Part shown: positions 35,275-44,810 of the stretch, piece after piece
How the letters are laid out: every line of letters starts with the position of its first letter
Position numbering within the stretch: position 1 is the first letter of the stretch
Assembly (NCBI GenBank): GCA_039990395.1
Contig: JBDXFZ010000146.1
Span: 496,001 to 560,000, forward strand
Length of the DNA stretch: 64,000 bases
Source: CALINF01 sp039990395
GTDB lineage: Bacteria > Pseudomonadota > Gammaproteobacteria > Pseudomonadales > Halieaceae
Direction: 5' to 3'
Program-made: the position numbers and the translations under genes
Notes under the pieces: generated by a model
Databases searched by the model: none
The model's input: only the letters and a program-made list of their open reading frames with translations
What the model was told of the DNA's origin: nothing

Positions 35275-36408
35275 TTGAGCGAAGAATTAGAGCTTTTTAG
35301 GGAAAATGTACAGCGCTTCGTCGACAACGAAGTAGTACCGAATTATGAAGCTTGGGAAAAGGCAGAGATATTTCCGCGCGAACTATGGAATACACTTGGC
35401 GAACAGGGTCTGCTGTGTGTTGACTTGCCTGAAGCCTACGGCGGATTTGGCGTTGATTTCCTGTTCTCGATGGTTATCCAGGAGGTGTTTTCGCGTGCCA
35501 ACTGCGGTGCCGTAGGAGGCCCAATGGCTGTTCATTCAGATATTGTTGCACATTACGTTCTCAATTTTGGTACCGAGGAGCAGAAGCAATCCTATCTTCC
35601 AAAAATGGTTAGCGGTGAATGTATTGGTGCCGTTGCCATGACCGAACCAGGCGCAGGAAGCGACCTTCAGGGGGTGCGTACCACCGCCAAGCAGGATGGC
35701 GATGATTACATCATCAATGGTTCCAAAACGTTTATAACCAATGGCCAGCACTGTGATGTGGTCATTGTGGTAGCACGTACCAACCTTGAGGTATCTGGAT
35801 CCAAAGGCACAACACTGTTCATGGTCGACACGTCTACACCAGGCTTTCAGCGCGGCCGTAACCTCGAGAAAATCGGCTTACACGCCAGCGATACCTCAGA
35901 GCTATTCTTTGAGGATGTCAGAGTGCCTGCCAGTGCGATTCTCGGTGAGTTGGACCGAGGCTTCGCGGTGCTCATGGGTGAACTACAGCGGGAGCGATTG
36001 GCGCTTGCAATCGGCGCTGTTGCAGCAGCAGAAGGAGTCCTCGAGGAAACCATAAACTACGTCAAGGAGCGCAAAGCGTTTGGTGCGCCGCTCGCTGAGT
36101 TGCAAAACACTCGCTTCAAAATTGCCGAAGCCGCCACAGACGCGCGAATTCATCGTTCATTTATCGAGGAGTGCAAGCAACTGTTCATGGCCGGCGAGCT
36201 CGACGTCGCTACAGTAAGCATGGCCAAGGCATCGGCGACTGAAATGCAGGGTAGGGTGGCGGATACCTGTCTCCAGTTACACGGTGGTTACGGCTTTATG
36301 CGAGAGTATGGAGTGTCGAGGGCTTACGTAGATGCCCGCGTACAGCGCATTTATGGTGGCACCAGCGAAATCATGAGAGAGCTTATCAGCCGGAGTCTTC
36401 TTTCATAG
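35275..36408 (+). CDS. Acyl-CoA dehydrogenase
   Basis: FAD-dependent alpha,beta-dehydrogenase. I choose the TTG at 35275 (GGGAGAG upstream; begins SEELELFRENVQRFV, 377 aa, the family's usual length); an ATG at 35215 without ribosome site would add 20 residues. Typical motifs: AMTEPGAGSDLQG, FITNGQHCDVVIVVART, LQLHGGYGFMREYGVSRAYVDARVQRIYGGTSEIM. The catalytic base is the Glu of IYGGTSE. Immediately follows the MaoC genes. Confidence 0.93.
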   Translation: MSEELELFRENVQRFVDNEVVPNYEAWEKAEIFPRELWNTLGEQGLLCVDLPEAYGGFGVDFLFSMVIQEVFSRANCGAVGGPMAVHSDIVAHYVLNFGTEEQKQSYLPKMVSGECIGAVAMTEPGAGSDLQGVRTTAKQDGDDYIINGSKTFITNGQHCDVVIVVARTNLEVSGSKGTTLFMVDTSTPGFQRGRNLEKIGLHASDTSELFFEDVRVPASAILGELDRGFAVLMGELQRERLALAIGAVAAAEGVLEETINYVKERKAFGAPLAELQNTRFKIAEAATDARIHRSFIEECKQLFMAGELDVATVSMAKASATEMQGRVADTCLQLHGGYGFMREYGVSRAYVDARVQRIYGGTSEIMRELISRSLLS

Positions 36409-36460
36409 CGCGGACTGCATTCAATTCACGAGTGCAAATCAACTAGCTCTCACGTGTACT

Positions 36461-37471
36461 CTAAGTCCTGTATTGGGCTGGCGTTAAGCCAGTCCACTTC
36501 TTGAAGGCCCGACTAAACGCAGCCGTCTCACTAAAACCCGTTTGCTCGGCTACGGTTGCAACGGAAATCTCCGGATTGTGCAGGAGCCGTTTGGCCGTGT
36601 CGCAGCGAATGACATCTTTGATTCTCTGGTAGGAGGTGTCCTCTTCAGAGAGGCGCCTCCGCACTACCTGTGTGCTCATATTGAGCTGCTCGCAAATGGT
36701 TTCAAACGCGGGAAATTTTGCAGAGCTTTTCAGTCCCTTTCGCAGCTCCCCTTTCAAATGTGCCTGAACACTGGACTCTCGGCCGGGCAGGTACAACAGG
36801 TCTGCAGGTGAGTCGCGTAACCAGGCCTCCAACTCTGCGTGAGTGCGCACAACAGGTTTCTCGAGATAACGGCGATGGAAGTTAAAGCCACAGCTGTCCT
36901 GGTCGAACGCAACATCACATTGGAACAACTCATCGTAAAAGCGTGCATGAACTGGTGTGCTGTAGGAGAAAAAAGCGCTGTTGAGTTGGATCGTTTCATC
37001 AATCAACCAACTTGGAAAACGGTGCCAAACAACGGTTAAAAACTCGACGAGGAAGTGTTCGGGGTCGGCGTTCCCTATATAGGCTCGAGGTCGCAATGAG
37101 GCTGAGTGCTCGTCTACGATCAATTCCAGGCCGATCGAACCCGGCGCCAGGTAAGACAATATTCGCTTACCTCGGCGAAGCACCTCACCGAGCGTGTCTC
37201 CAGCGAGCATGAATTCACAGGCGATGGCCCAAGTGCCGATCCGCAATGGTGTTGGCTCGAAACCCATTGTTTCGTTTTCTGTTTCCAGCCATATCTTTTT
37301 CACGAGAGCAGCGAGTAAGTCGTTATCTATCCACTTATCTTCCGCCTCAGCTAGGTCGGTGGAGATGCCAGTTTCAGAAAGAATACGGTCTACGTCTAGC
37401 CCGAGGGACCTGATCTGTCTGACGAGCACTGCAACATAGTGAGTGGAGCTTTTTCTAAATGCGTTTGTCAT
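36461..37471 (-). CDS. AraC-family regulator (OruR-like, DUF N-terminal arabinose-binding-type)
   Basis: 336 aa. Residues about 10-200 resemble the OruR/ArgR N-terminal domain; the C-terminal AraC helix-turn-helix pair covers about 235-335 (STQVVRRRLSEEDTSYQRIKD, SVATVAEQTGFSETAAFSRAFKKWTGLTPAQYR). Lies between the degradation genes and the acyl-CoA ligase, opposite in direction, so it probably controls the catabolic operon. Similar in layout to the gene at 53313. Confidence 0.9.
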   Translation of the reverse strand: MTNAFRKSSTHYVAVLVRQIRSLGLDVDRILSETGISTDLAEAEDKWIDNDLLAALVKKIWLETENETMGFEPTPLRIGTWAIACEFMLAGDTLGEVLRRGKRILSYLAPGSIGLELIVDEHSASLRPRAYIGNADPEHFLVEFLTVVWHRFPSWLIDETIQLNSAFFSYSTPVHARFYDELFQCDVAFDQDSCGFNFHRRYLEKPVVRTHAELEAWLRDSPADLLYLPGRESSVQAHLKGELRKGLKSSAKFPAFETICEQLNMSTQVVRRRLSEEDTSYQRIKDVIRCDTAKRLLHNPEISVATVAEQTGFSETAAFSRAFKKWTGLTPAQYRT

Positions 37472-37727
37472 ATCAGGTGTTAGCTATAACCCTATGCTTT
37501 AATTGGAATATTAGGATCTTCGTTGACTGGTTAATTACTCTCGATCAATAGAAATGATCAAGTAGATCGGGTATTCACATCATATCAGTAGTTTGGTCAA
37601 ACACTTAGGCTAAACCTTGAGTTCATCGAAGGTACTTTCGAGTCGTAACAGTTATTACAACCGTAACCTAAATGGCGGCTCGCTTCGTTTTTCGAACTAA
37701 AACAATGGGTCAGAGGCGGACTTCACG

Positions 37728-39413
37728 ATGGCGAATTTTACAGATTCCACAACCCTGCTAGGTATGTTCTATCACTGGGAGAACCAAAAACCTGGCGCGA
37801 CCTACCTACGGCAACCGGTAGAGCAAAATTGGTCCGAATATACTTGGGCTGAGGTTGGAGAGCAGGCACGTCGAGTTGCTTCGGCATTGCGGTCCATCGG
37901 CCTAATGGAAGGTCAGAGGGTTTCTATTTTGTCCAAGAACTGTGCCCATTGGGTAATTGCCGACCTCGCTACCATGATGAGTGGTTGCGCTAGCGCCCCT
38001 GTCTTTACCACGATGACTGGGGATGATATTCAGTATTGCTTGGAGCACAGCGATGCCAGAGTTCTGTTTGTTGGTCAGACCGACAATTGGGAACATGTGA
38101 GGACCACTCTACCCGCCGATGTGAAAGTGATCGCTCTGCCGTTCGCCGATGTGCCGGGAGCGGATTACGACTGGGACACCCTTCTCGAAGAATATGAGCC
38201 CCTACCAGGAAATCCAGACAGGGATCTGGCTGATGAAATAACGACTATCTATACCTCCGGCTCAACCGGCAAGCCCAAGGGCGTGGTCTACGATTTCGAA
38301 GGGGCAGGTCATATTGTAAAGAACCTTGGTCAGACTTTCCAAATGAGCGAAAGTGACCGCCTCATATCTTATTTGCCACTGGCTCATGGCTTTGAGCGTG
38401 CCGCCGTGGACTTCATGAGCCTTTACGCCGGCTGCACTATTGGCTTCAATGAAAACCAGGCGACATTCGGCGCTGACATGCAGGAGGTTCGCCCTACATT
38501 TTTCCAGTGTGTTCCCCGTTTGTGGACCAAGTTCCAAGAGGCCGTTCTCGCAGGGTTAGGTGGGCAGGGTGCTCTCGACGGGCTTCTTGCAGACCCATCA
38601 ACGGCGGAACCAACTAAAACACGCATCAAGCAGAATTTGGGCCTCGATGAGGCGCGAATTCTTACTACTGGCTCTGCGCCAACACCGCTACCACTGCATG
38701 CTTGGTACGAAGTGTTGGATATGCCACTGTGCGAGTTGTATGGGCAGTCGGAAGTACTCTCGGGCACTTCAAATCTGCCATGGGACCGGAAGCCGGGTAC
38801 CCTCGGAAAGCCAACAGTTAATACCGAGATTAAGATAGCCGATAACGGCGAAATTTTGATCAAGGCCGAAGCGGTAATGAAGGGGTACCTGCATGAGCCA
38901 GAGAAAACTGCGGAGACCCTGGTAGACGGCTGGATACACACCGGTGATAAAGGCGAAATCGACGATGATGGCTTCTTGAAAATTACCGGCCGTGTAAAAG
39001 AGATCTTCAAAACTACCAAGGGCAAGTATGTAGCGCCACTCCCCATTGAAAGCGAGTTTTCTTCCAATCCAAATATAGAGCAGATGTGCCTGATCGGTGC
39101 GGGAATGCCTCAGACGGTGATGCTGATCCAACTGTCTGCCCAGGGCCAGGCCGCTGAGCCTGAGTGTTTGGAGAACGAGTTGCGAGATTTGATTGTTGAA
39201 ATCAACGGTACGCTGGATGGGTATGCCAGAATTGTCGCCCTGATAATCTCGAGTGAAGATTGGAGCGCAGAAAATGGTCTTGCCACGCACACACTAAAAA
39301 TAAAACGCGCTGCTCTGGAGGAACGCTATTCATTACTGGCAGAGAAAGCGTTTGAAAGCAAAGCTTCTACGGATAACCCGCTTGTACTGAGAGAAGCATT
39401 TTGTGAAGCCTAG
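37728..39413 (+). CDS. AMP-dependent acyl-CoA synthetase (long-chain type)
   Basis: 561 aa. AMP-binding motif TIYTSGSTGKPKGVV at about 182-197 and the C-terminal GWIHTGDKGEIDDDGFLKITGRVKEIFKTTKGKYVAP, as in long-chain acyl-CoA ligases. Activates a carboxylic acid with ATP and CoA for the degradation cassette. GAGG lies upstream. Separated from the regulator by a 256-base divergent region in which I see no clear operator. Confidence 0.92.
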   Translation: MANFTDSTTLLGMFYHWENQKPGATYLRQPVEQNWSEYTWAEVGEQARRVASALRSIGLMEGQRVSILSKNCAHWVIADLATMMSGCASAPVFTTMTGDDIQYCLEHSDARVLFVGQTDNWEHVRTTLPADVKVIALPFADVPGADYDWDTLLEEYEPLPGNPDRDLADEITTIYTSGSTGKPKGVVYDFEGAGHIVKNLGQTFQMSESDRLISYLPLAHGFERAAVDFMSLYAGCTIGFNENQATFGADMQEVRPTFFQCVPRLWTKFQEAVLAGLGGQGALDGLLADPSTAEPTKTRIKQNLGLDEARILTTGSAPTPLPLHAWYEVLDMPLCELYGQSEVLSGTSNLPWDRKPGTLGKPTVNTEIKIADNGEILIKAEAVMKGYLHEPEKTAETLVDGWIHTGDKGEIDDDGFLKITGRVKEIFKTTKGKYVAPLPIESEFSSNPNIEQMCLIGAGMPQTVMLIQLSAQGQAAEPECLENELRDLIVEINGTLDGYARIVALIISSEDWSAENGLATHTLKIKRAALEERYSLLAEKAFESKASTDNPLVLREAFCEA

Positions 39414-39553
39414 GGCGATCTGCTTTCGGAACGTAAGCCGATAATGAAACGAAGAGTCTGAAGCTCGACGCCTTGCTGCATAGTGATTACTAGCCAAGGG
39501 CTTTTGGATGCATTAAGATTTTGCACTAAGAAATACACGTCGTAGGAGTTGAA

Positions 39554-41047
39554 ATGAAATTGAATATAACCAAGTGGGTGCTGTTTACTGTGGTTGTTCA
39601 TCTGGCCAATCATGCAGTTGCGGCGGAGAAGCCAAACATTCTGGTCATTTGGGGCGATGACATTGGCCCTTACAATATCAGTGCCTACAACATGGGACGA
39701 ATGGGATATAAAACACCCAATATCGACAGGATAGCTAGAGAAGGCATAATTTTTACAGACTCTTACGGCGACCAGAGTTGTACTGCAGGTAGAGCAGGTT
39801 TTATTACCGGCCAGCACCCATTGCGAACGGGGCTGACCAAAGTTGGCCTCCCGGGAGCAGAGGAGGGGCTTCAGGCGGAAGATCCCACGATAGCTGAGCT
39901 GCTAAAGCCCTTGGGTTACGCCACGGGTCAATTTGGCAAGAACCACCTCGGTGATCGAGATGAACACCTGCCCACCAATCACGGCTTTGATGAGTTTTTT
40001 GGTAACTTGTACCACTTGAATGCAGAAGAAGAACCCGAGCATCCAAACTATCCCAAAGACCCTGAATTTCGTAAGCGCTGGGGACCTCGCGGAGTCATTC
40101 ATAGCTTCGCTGACGGCGAGATTCAGGATACGGGGCCTCTGACCAAGAAGCGAATGGAGACTGCAGACGAAGAGTTCCTGGCGGCGGGCCTTAAGTTTAT
40201 TGATAAGGCCCACCGGGATAAAAAACCCTTCTTTGTATGGTTTAACTCAACAAGGATGCACGTATGGACCAGGCTAAAGCCGGAATCGCAGGGAGTGACT
40301 GGCCAGGGACTGTACGCGGATGGCATGGTGGAGCACGATGGGCATGTCGGCCAATTACTAGCCAAGTTGGATGAACTCGGAATTGCCGACAATACGATCG
40401 TGATGTATTCCACAGACAACGGCGCAGAGTTGGCCCTTTGGCCCGACGGTGGCTACACCCCGTACCGTGGAGAAAAAAATTCCAACTGGGAAGGCGGGTA
40501 CCGGGTGCCGATGATGGTGCGCTGGCCTGAGAGGGTCGAGGCAGGACAAGTTTCGAATGAGATAATCGCAATGATGGACTGGATGCCCACCCTTTTGGCG
40601 GCTGCCGGAAACGACAGCATCAAAGCGAAATTGAAAGCAGGAACCCGGGTTGGAGGCAAGTCCTACAAGGTGCATCTGGACGGATATAACTTTCTTCCAT
40701 ATTTCACGGGTGAAGCAGAACAAGGGCCAAGGAAGGAGTTTATCTATACATCCGATACGGGTGATATCGTCGGGTATCGCATGGGTGACTATAAATTGGT
40801 TTTCAAGGAGCAACGGGCCCACGGATTGCAGGTCTGGCAGGATCCGTATGTAACCTTGCGCATGCCCAAGGTGTTCAATCTGAGAATGGATCCATTCGAG
40901 CGAATGGATCACGAGGGCTCCGGTTACGACCAGTGGATGGGCGAGCATATGTTTCTCTTTGCCCCGGCTATGGCCGAGGTGATGAAGTTCAAGGCTACCT
41001 TTAAGGAATTTCCGCAGAGGCAGAAGCCGGGTTCTTTCGTGCCCTAG
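39554..41047 (+). CDS. Secreted sulfatase
   Basis: 497 aa with a signal peptide (cleavage near AVA-AEK). Formylglycine-type sulfatase: metal ligands Asp35-Asp36 (WGDDIGPYN) and the modification site CTAGR at Cys76-Arg80 (C-x-A-x-R; cysteine-type, needing a formylglycine-generating enzyme). Further ATGQFGKNHLGDRDEHLPTNHGFDEFFG and STDNGAE support the family. Hydrolyses a sulfate ester in the periplasm; could release the substrate for the adjacent CoA cassette. TAGGAG upstream of the ATG. Confidence 0.9.
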   Translation: MKLNITKWVLFTVVVHLANHAVAAEKPNILVIWGDDIGPYNISAYNMGRMGYKTPNIDRIAREGIIFTDSYGDQSCTAGRAGFITGQHPLRTGLTKVGLPGAEEGLQAEDPTIAELLKPLGYATGQFGKNHLGDRDEHLPTNHGFDEFFGNLYHLNAEEEPEHPNYPKDPEFRKRWGPRGVIHSFADGEIQDTGPLTKKRMETADEEFLAAGLKFIDKAHRDKKPFFVWFNSTRMHVWTRLKPESQGVTGQGLYADGMVEHDGHVGQLLAKLDELGIADNTIVMYSTDNGAELALWPDGGYTPYRGEKNSNWEGGYRVPMMVRWPERVEAGQVSNEIIAMMDWMPTLLAAAGNDSIKAKLKAGTRVGGKSYKVHLDGYNFLPYFTGEAEQGPRKEFIYTSDTGDIVGYRMGDYKLVFKEQRAHGLQVWQDPYVTLRMPKVFNLRMDPFERMDHEGSGYDQWMGEHMFLFAPAMAEVMKFKATFKEFPQRQKPGSFVP

Positions 41048-41063
41048 TCTGCCGTTAGCGGGC

Positions 41064-41087
41064 GCATGCTCGTCCGATATGGTCCAC
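41064..41087. repeat. Right junction (attR-like) of island 2
   Basis: TCGTCCGATATGG (41070-41082) as at 31720-31732, then CCAC. Beyond it the sequence no longer matches the island's left end; instead a terminator follows within a dozen bases, as after a tRNA gene. Confidence 0.7.
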
Positions 41088-41099
41088 AAAATAGAAAAA

Positions 41100-41129
41100 G
41101 GGGTTACGTGAAAGCGTAACCCCTTTTTT
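41100..41129 (+). terminator. Rho-independent terminator, probably the displaced tRNA-Ala terminator
   Basis: Stem GGGGTTACG (41100-41108) / CGTAACCCC (41115-41123), six-base loop, then six T. Strong and canonical. Also 53 bases after the sulfatase stop, so it could terminate that gene now. Its place directly behind the right island junction suggests it originally ended tRNA-Ala transcription. Confidence 0.9.
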
Positions 41130-41223
41130 AGTGTTGAAAATAGCAGTCGCCGGTTATTGCTCTGTAGCAGGTGAGATCGCGTCGGCGTTGCAGGCCCTCA
41201 GATTATGAGCCTGGCAACTTCAG

Positions 41224-41685
41224 TCAACCTAGCTGCTTGGCTCTGTGTTTAAGAATTTTTTTCATGGTTGAAACGCTGGCAATACTTCCGTCTTTGTGAA
41301 GCGCTTCTGCCAGCACGCCCTCACCGTCAGGCGCATAGATGCTGAATAGCACCAGTGCGCCATTCGGACCTCCACGTTCCATGTGTACATCGCCAGGCTC
41401 CTTGTGGGCGAAATCACCTGCCAGTCGGGTGCGCGTACCCACCTCAGCGCCGGTGTCCAGATCAATATCTATTACCTGTAGTTCACCCTCCAATACTATT
41501 GAGCTTGTTTCAGCCGTATGCCGATGCAAGTGGCAATAACAATTGGGTTCCCACTTCACCAGGATCTCGAGGCGGCCGTCATCTCTCGCATCCAGAACAG
41601 CATCAGCGTAATTTATGGGGTAACCGAACGCGCCATCATCGGAGTAGCGTTTCCACTCCAGTTCCTGATTATCGAATAGGTTCAC
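41224..41685 (-). CDS. Cupin-domain protein (ChrR-like)
   Basis: 153 aa. Cupin metal motif pattern: HLHRHTAETSSIVLEGEL (H-x-H...E) in motif 1 and GDVHMERGG in motif 2. No catalytic partner near. Resembles single-domain cupins of the ChrR/acetylacetone-cleaving-like group; function cannot be named. Minus strand, converging on the terminator. Confidence 0.8.
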   Translation of the reverse strand: MNLFDNQELEWKRYSDDGAFGYPINYADAVLDARDDGRLEILVKWEPNCYCHLHRHTAETSSIVLEGELQVIDIDLDTGAEVGTRTRLAGDFAHKEPGDVHMERGGPNGALVLFSIYAPDGEGVLAEALHKDGSIASVSTMKKILKHRAKQLG

Positions 41686-42148
41686 GATTATTTATCCATT
41701 CTACAATTTGTCCAAGATAATAGTATTGCAGCATGGATTAGGACGCCATAGATCTACAGAAATTTTGATGCATCAAGTCGCTTTTCCCCAAACGGCTCTG
41801 TGCAGCTAACAAAGCAGGCATCCCGTGTAATAGAAAAGGTCGTATGAATGGAGAAAATCTACCCTTCCCTGGTTTAGTTGCGACTGGGGGTTAATTTCCA
41901 GATCGTAGCGCGATAAATATCGCCGAATTACCCAAGGTATGGGGTGCAGCCTTGTGATTGACATGAGTCTGTCAGACTTGGTCTAATAGCGCCGCTCAAC
42001 GGGACTCGGTTTCTCTCCAACTAGCGAGTCTCAATCGCACAGGCTATTCGCTTCTTCCAATGCAGAGCCAGCTAACCAAGGGTCACATATCAACCCATTT
42101 CTAATGCCACCGGACCTAATACGCGGCTCGTCCACGCCGTAGCTTGAT
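41686..42148. other. 463-base gap without recognised feature
   Basis: Divergent region between the cupin gene and the motor cluster. No long frame of protein-like composition on either strand and no strong hairpin. May contain promoters for both sides. Confidence 0.5.
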
Positions 42149-42922
42149 ATGACCCAATCCACTAGTAGCAATACAGCCCAAGGTAACTCCACCACCGGTA
42201 CCAGGTACAGCAGTAGCCGTCTGGTAGGCCTCCTTGCAGAACTGTCGCAGCAGAGTTCTACTGCCCCGCGCAGTGATATCGCCCAAGGACTGGGCAGCAT
42301 GATCGATCTGTCTGAGTCCATTGTTATCTCAGATACGCTGGCGGGTCTTGGGAAAATGTCTGCGGACCCCGTATCCACGGTGGGTGTTGAACCCATGGAG
42401 CGTCTGCAGCTTGGGCATGCTGCCATGGTGAAGTCCGTTATGGGTAGCGTAGCCCGCGACAGCACGTCGGCCAAGATTACCCTGGGTATGTTCCTTGATG
42501 ATCAGCAGCAGGACGAGGCACGCAGCCAGATGGAGGGCCCGGTAGACTTCCAGCCCTACCTTAAGCTGCATGCAGCATTGCAACGTGACTTGGAGTTTAA
42601 GGCCCGCAAAATTCAGGCGGACATCCGCAGTGTGCTCGCGGCAAGATCAGCCGACGGCGCCCGTTTGGCTGCTCTGGATGCAGCGCTGGCAGACCCGGTC
42701 GCTAAACATTCACGCGCTATGTTTGCCAAGATACCTGTGCTGCTTGCAAACCGATTTAATGCCATCGCAAGCCAGAAAGACACGCCTGCTTTGGATGTTC
42801 AAGAACAACTCAGCAAATTGCTGCAAACCATTTTACTGGCGGAGATCGAGGCGCGGCTAATGCCAGCGGTTGGCTTGATTGAAGCGCTTGAGGAAGAGTT
42901 AGAACCCAATGTTGATAAATAG
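42149..42922 (+). CDS. DUF3348-family protein, first gene of motor-like cluster
   Basis: 257 aa, soluble, helical, Ala/Leu/Gln-rich in the second half (RSVLAARSADGARLAALDAALAD). N-terminus STSSNTAQGNSTTGTRYSS is low-complexity. I identify it as DUF3348 by pattern and by its three partners. Overlaps the stator gene by 14 bases, so translation is coupled. Function unknown; probably a cytoplasmic component of the ion-driven assembly. Confidence 0.75.
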   Translation: MTQSTSSNTAQGNSTTGTRYSSSRLVGLLAELSQQSSTAPRSDIAQGLGSMIDLSESIVISDTLAGLGKMSADPVSTVGVEPMERLQLGHAAMVKSVMGSVARDSTSAKITLGMFLDDQQQDEARSQMEGPVDFQPYLKLHAALQRDLEFKARKIQADIRSVLAARSADGARLAALDAALADPVAKHSRAMFAKIPVLLANRFNAIASQKDTPALDVQEQLSKLLQTILLAEIEARLMPAVGLIEALEEELEPNVDK

Positions 42923-44810
42923 AATAACTTTCTATGTGATTTTTCTGCTTGGCGTGTGCGCAATCATTTGGATGGGCTTGAGCTTCATCGGGACTGATCT
43001 GCTTGCGCTCACCGTAACGGGCGCTATCGCAGCAGTCTATGTTCTGGGCTTTGTCGAACTTTTCAAATATCGGCAGGCTACCGCTACATTGACCGATGCA
43101 CTTGCTGAATTACCGTCGAGTCGTATAGACGGCGATGTAGCTTTGGCTGACTGGATTGCCTCATTACATTCTTCTTTGCGTAATTCTGTGAGTTTACGTA
43201 TTCAGGGCGAGAGAGCCGGTTTACCTTCTCCAATTTTCACTCCGTACCTGGTGGGTCTACTGGTGATGCTTGGGTTGCTGGGTACCTTTGTCGGTATGGT
43301 GGAAACATTGGGAGGTGCGGTTGCCGCACTTGAGGGGACTACAGAGCTGGAGGCAATTCGCAATGGGCTGGCTGCACCCATACGCGGTTTGGGACTGGCA
43401 TTTGGCACCTCGGTAGCAGGTGTGGCAACGTCTGCGATGCTGGGTCTTAATTCTACCTTGTGCCGCCGCGACCGGATGTTGGCGACAAGAGAACTAGACA
43501 GCGTTGTTGCGACAGTGTTCCGCGAATTTACTCTTAACCACAACCGGCAAGAAGCCTACAATGCTTTGGAAGCGCAAGCGCAGGCTTTGCCTGATGTAGC
43601 CCAACGTCTGGAGCAATTGGCCACTGGCCTGGAGCAGATGGGTGATCGACTCAGCGCCGCCCTGGTAGACAATCAGAAGCAGTTCCACGCATCAGCCACT
43701 ACTGTGTTTAGCGAGTTGGCCGGCTCAGTGCAAAATTCGCTGCAGCAAAGCCTGGAAGCTGGCGGTCGCTTAGCGGGAGAGAGCATCACCCCCGTTGTTG
43801 CCGGCGCAATGGCAACGATCAACGAGCGCTTTGAAGCCTCGAATTCGGCGATGATGGATAACTTCGATAAAGCGTCGCAAGAATGGATAGATCGTCAGGA
43901 AAGCGGCGATCAGCAACGTCTGGCGCAGTGGACGGATACGCTGCGCGATAATCAACAAAAAACGACAGACGACCTAAGTGCAGCCGCGGAGGCATTCAGT
44001 CGCCTGCTTGGTAGCAGTGAAGAGTTGGTGCAGGCTCGTATTGCCTCTGAGTCGGGGTGGCTTGATAACCAAAGTCGCCTGATGACCGACCTCACTACCG
44101 CGTTGCGCAGCGAGCTTGATGGTATCAGACAGGCTGAGTCGCAGCGTGAAGCGGCCGTGGTTGAGCGGATGGCTAATCTTGAAGGCACTGTGGCCAAGCA
44201 CGTCGCCTCGCTGGGTAGGGAGCTCGAAGAGCCTATGACGCGCCTGATCGCAACGGCATCGGAAACTCCGCGGGCAGCAGCCGAAGTGATTGGTGAGTTA
44301 CGCAAGGAGATATCTAGCAATATTGAACGCGATAACAAAATGCTCGCCGAGCGACAGCAGATTATGTCCGACCTTGGCACACTTTTTAGCGCTCAGGACC
44401 TTGCTCTAAAAGCACAGCAAGACAGCATGAATACGCTGGTCAGCTCTTCCTCAGACATGCTGCAGGAAATCGGCGCACGCTTTAGTGAGAAGGTCACGCA
44501 GGAGGTTGGCAATATCTCGGGCGCGACCGCCGAGTTCGCAGGGAGCGCTACCGAAATGGCGAGCTTGAGTGAGGCGTTTAGCTTGGCCGTGGAGTTGTTC
44601 AACGACTCCAACCGCTCCCTTGTTGATCAGCTTGCCAGTATTGAGGCATCACTGGATAAATCTGGGTCACGCAGCGATGAGCAGATGGGTTACTACGTGG
44701 CCCAAGCTCGCGAGATCATTGACCACAGTATGCAGTCGCAGCGCGAGATTATTGAACAGATGCGAAAGCTAGGGCAGCAAAAAGATCTCTTTACGGCTGA
44801 GGCTAGCTGA
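42909..44810 (+). CDS. MotA/ExbB-like stator protein with long coiled-coil tail (DUF802)
   Basis: 633 aa. Helices at about 7-27, 31-50, 112-135 (PYLVGLLVMLGLLGTFVGMVETL) and 158-182 (RGLGLAFGTSVAGVATSAMLGL): the last two carry the MotA/TolQ/ExbB channel signature. Residues about 210-630 are a long helical, heptad-like tail with repeated ETxS/SxE patterns, matching DUF802. A MotA-type channel with a long cytoplasmic tail is also the plan of ZorA in Zorya defence. Ends in a TGATG overlap with the OmpA-type gene. Confidence 0.85.
   Translation: MLINRITFYVIFLLGVCAIIWMGLSFIGTDLLALTVTGAIAAVYVLGFVELFKYRQATATLTDALAELPSSRIDGDVALADWIASLHSSLRNSVSLRIQGERAGLPSPIFTPYLVGLLVMLGLLGTFVGMVETLGGAVAALEGTTELEAIRNGLAAPIRGLGLAFGTSVAGVATSAMLGLNSTLCRRDRMLATRELDSVVATVFREFTLNHNRQEAYNALEAQAQALPDVAQRLEQLATGLEQMGDRLSAALVDNQKQFHASATTVFSELAGSVQNSLQQSLEAGGRLAGESITPVVAGAMATINERFEASNSAMMDNFDKASQEWIDRQESGDQQRLAQWTDTLRDNQQKTTDDLSAAAEAFSRLLGSSEELVQARIASESGWLDNQSRLMTDLTTALRSELDGIRQAESQREAAVVERMANLEGTVAKHVASLGRELEEPMTRLIATASETPRAAAEVIGELRKEISSNIERDNKMLAERQQIMSDLGTLFSAQDLALKAQQDSMNTLVSSSSDMLQEIGARFSEKVTQEVGNISGATAEFAGSATEMASLSEAFSLAVELFNDSNRSLVDQLASIEASLDKSGSRSDEQMGYYVAQAREIIDHSMQSQREIIEQMRKLGQQKDLFTAEAS

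Larger units (their letters stand above)
31734..41084. mobile_element. Genomic island 2 (older, recombinase decayed)
   Basis: Begins with a decayed serine-recombinase C-terminus in the same orientation as the intact copy and ends at 41064-41087. Cargo: an acyl-CoA degradation cassette (32241-39413) and a sulfatase (39554-41047). Both ends match those of island 1. As its own integrase is dead, movement would need the neighbour's enzyme. Whether the whole cassette arrived in one event is inferred. Confidence 0.65.

Noticed and set aside
42031..42474. Minus-strand frame of 147 codons
   Set aside because: Overlaps the start of the DUF3348 gene in antisense; no protein-like features.
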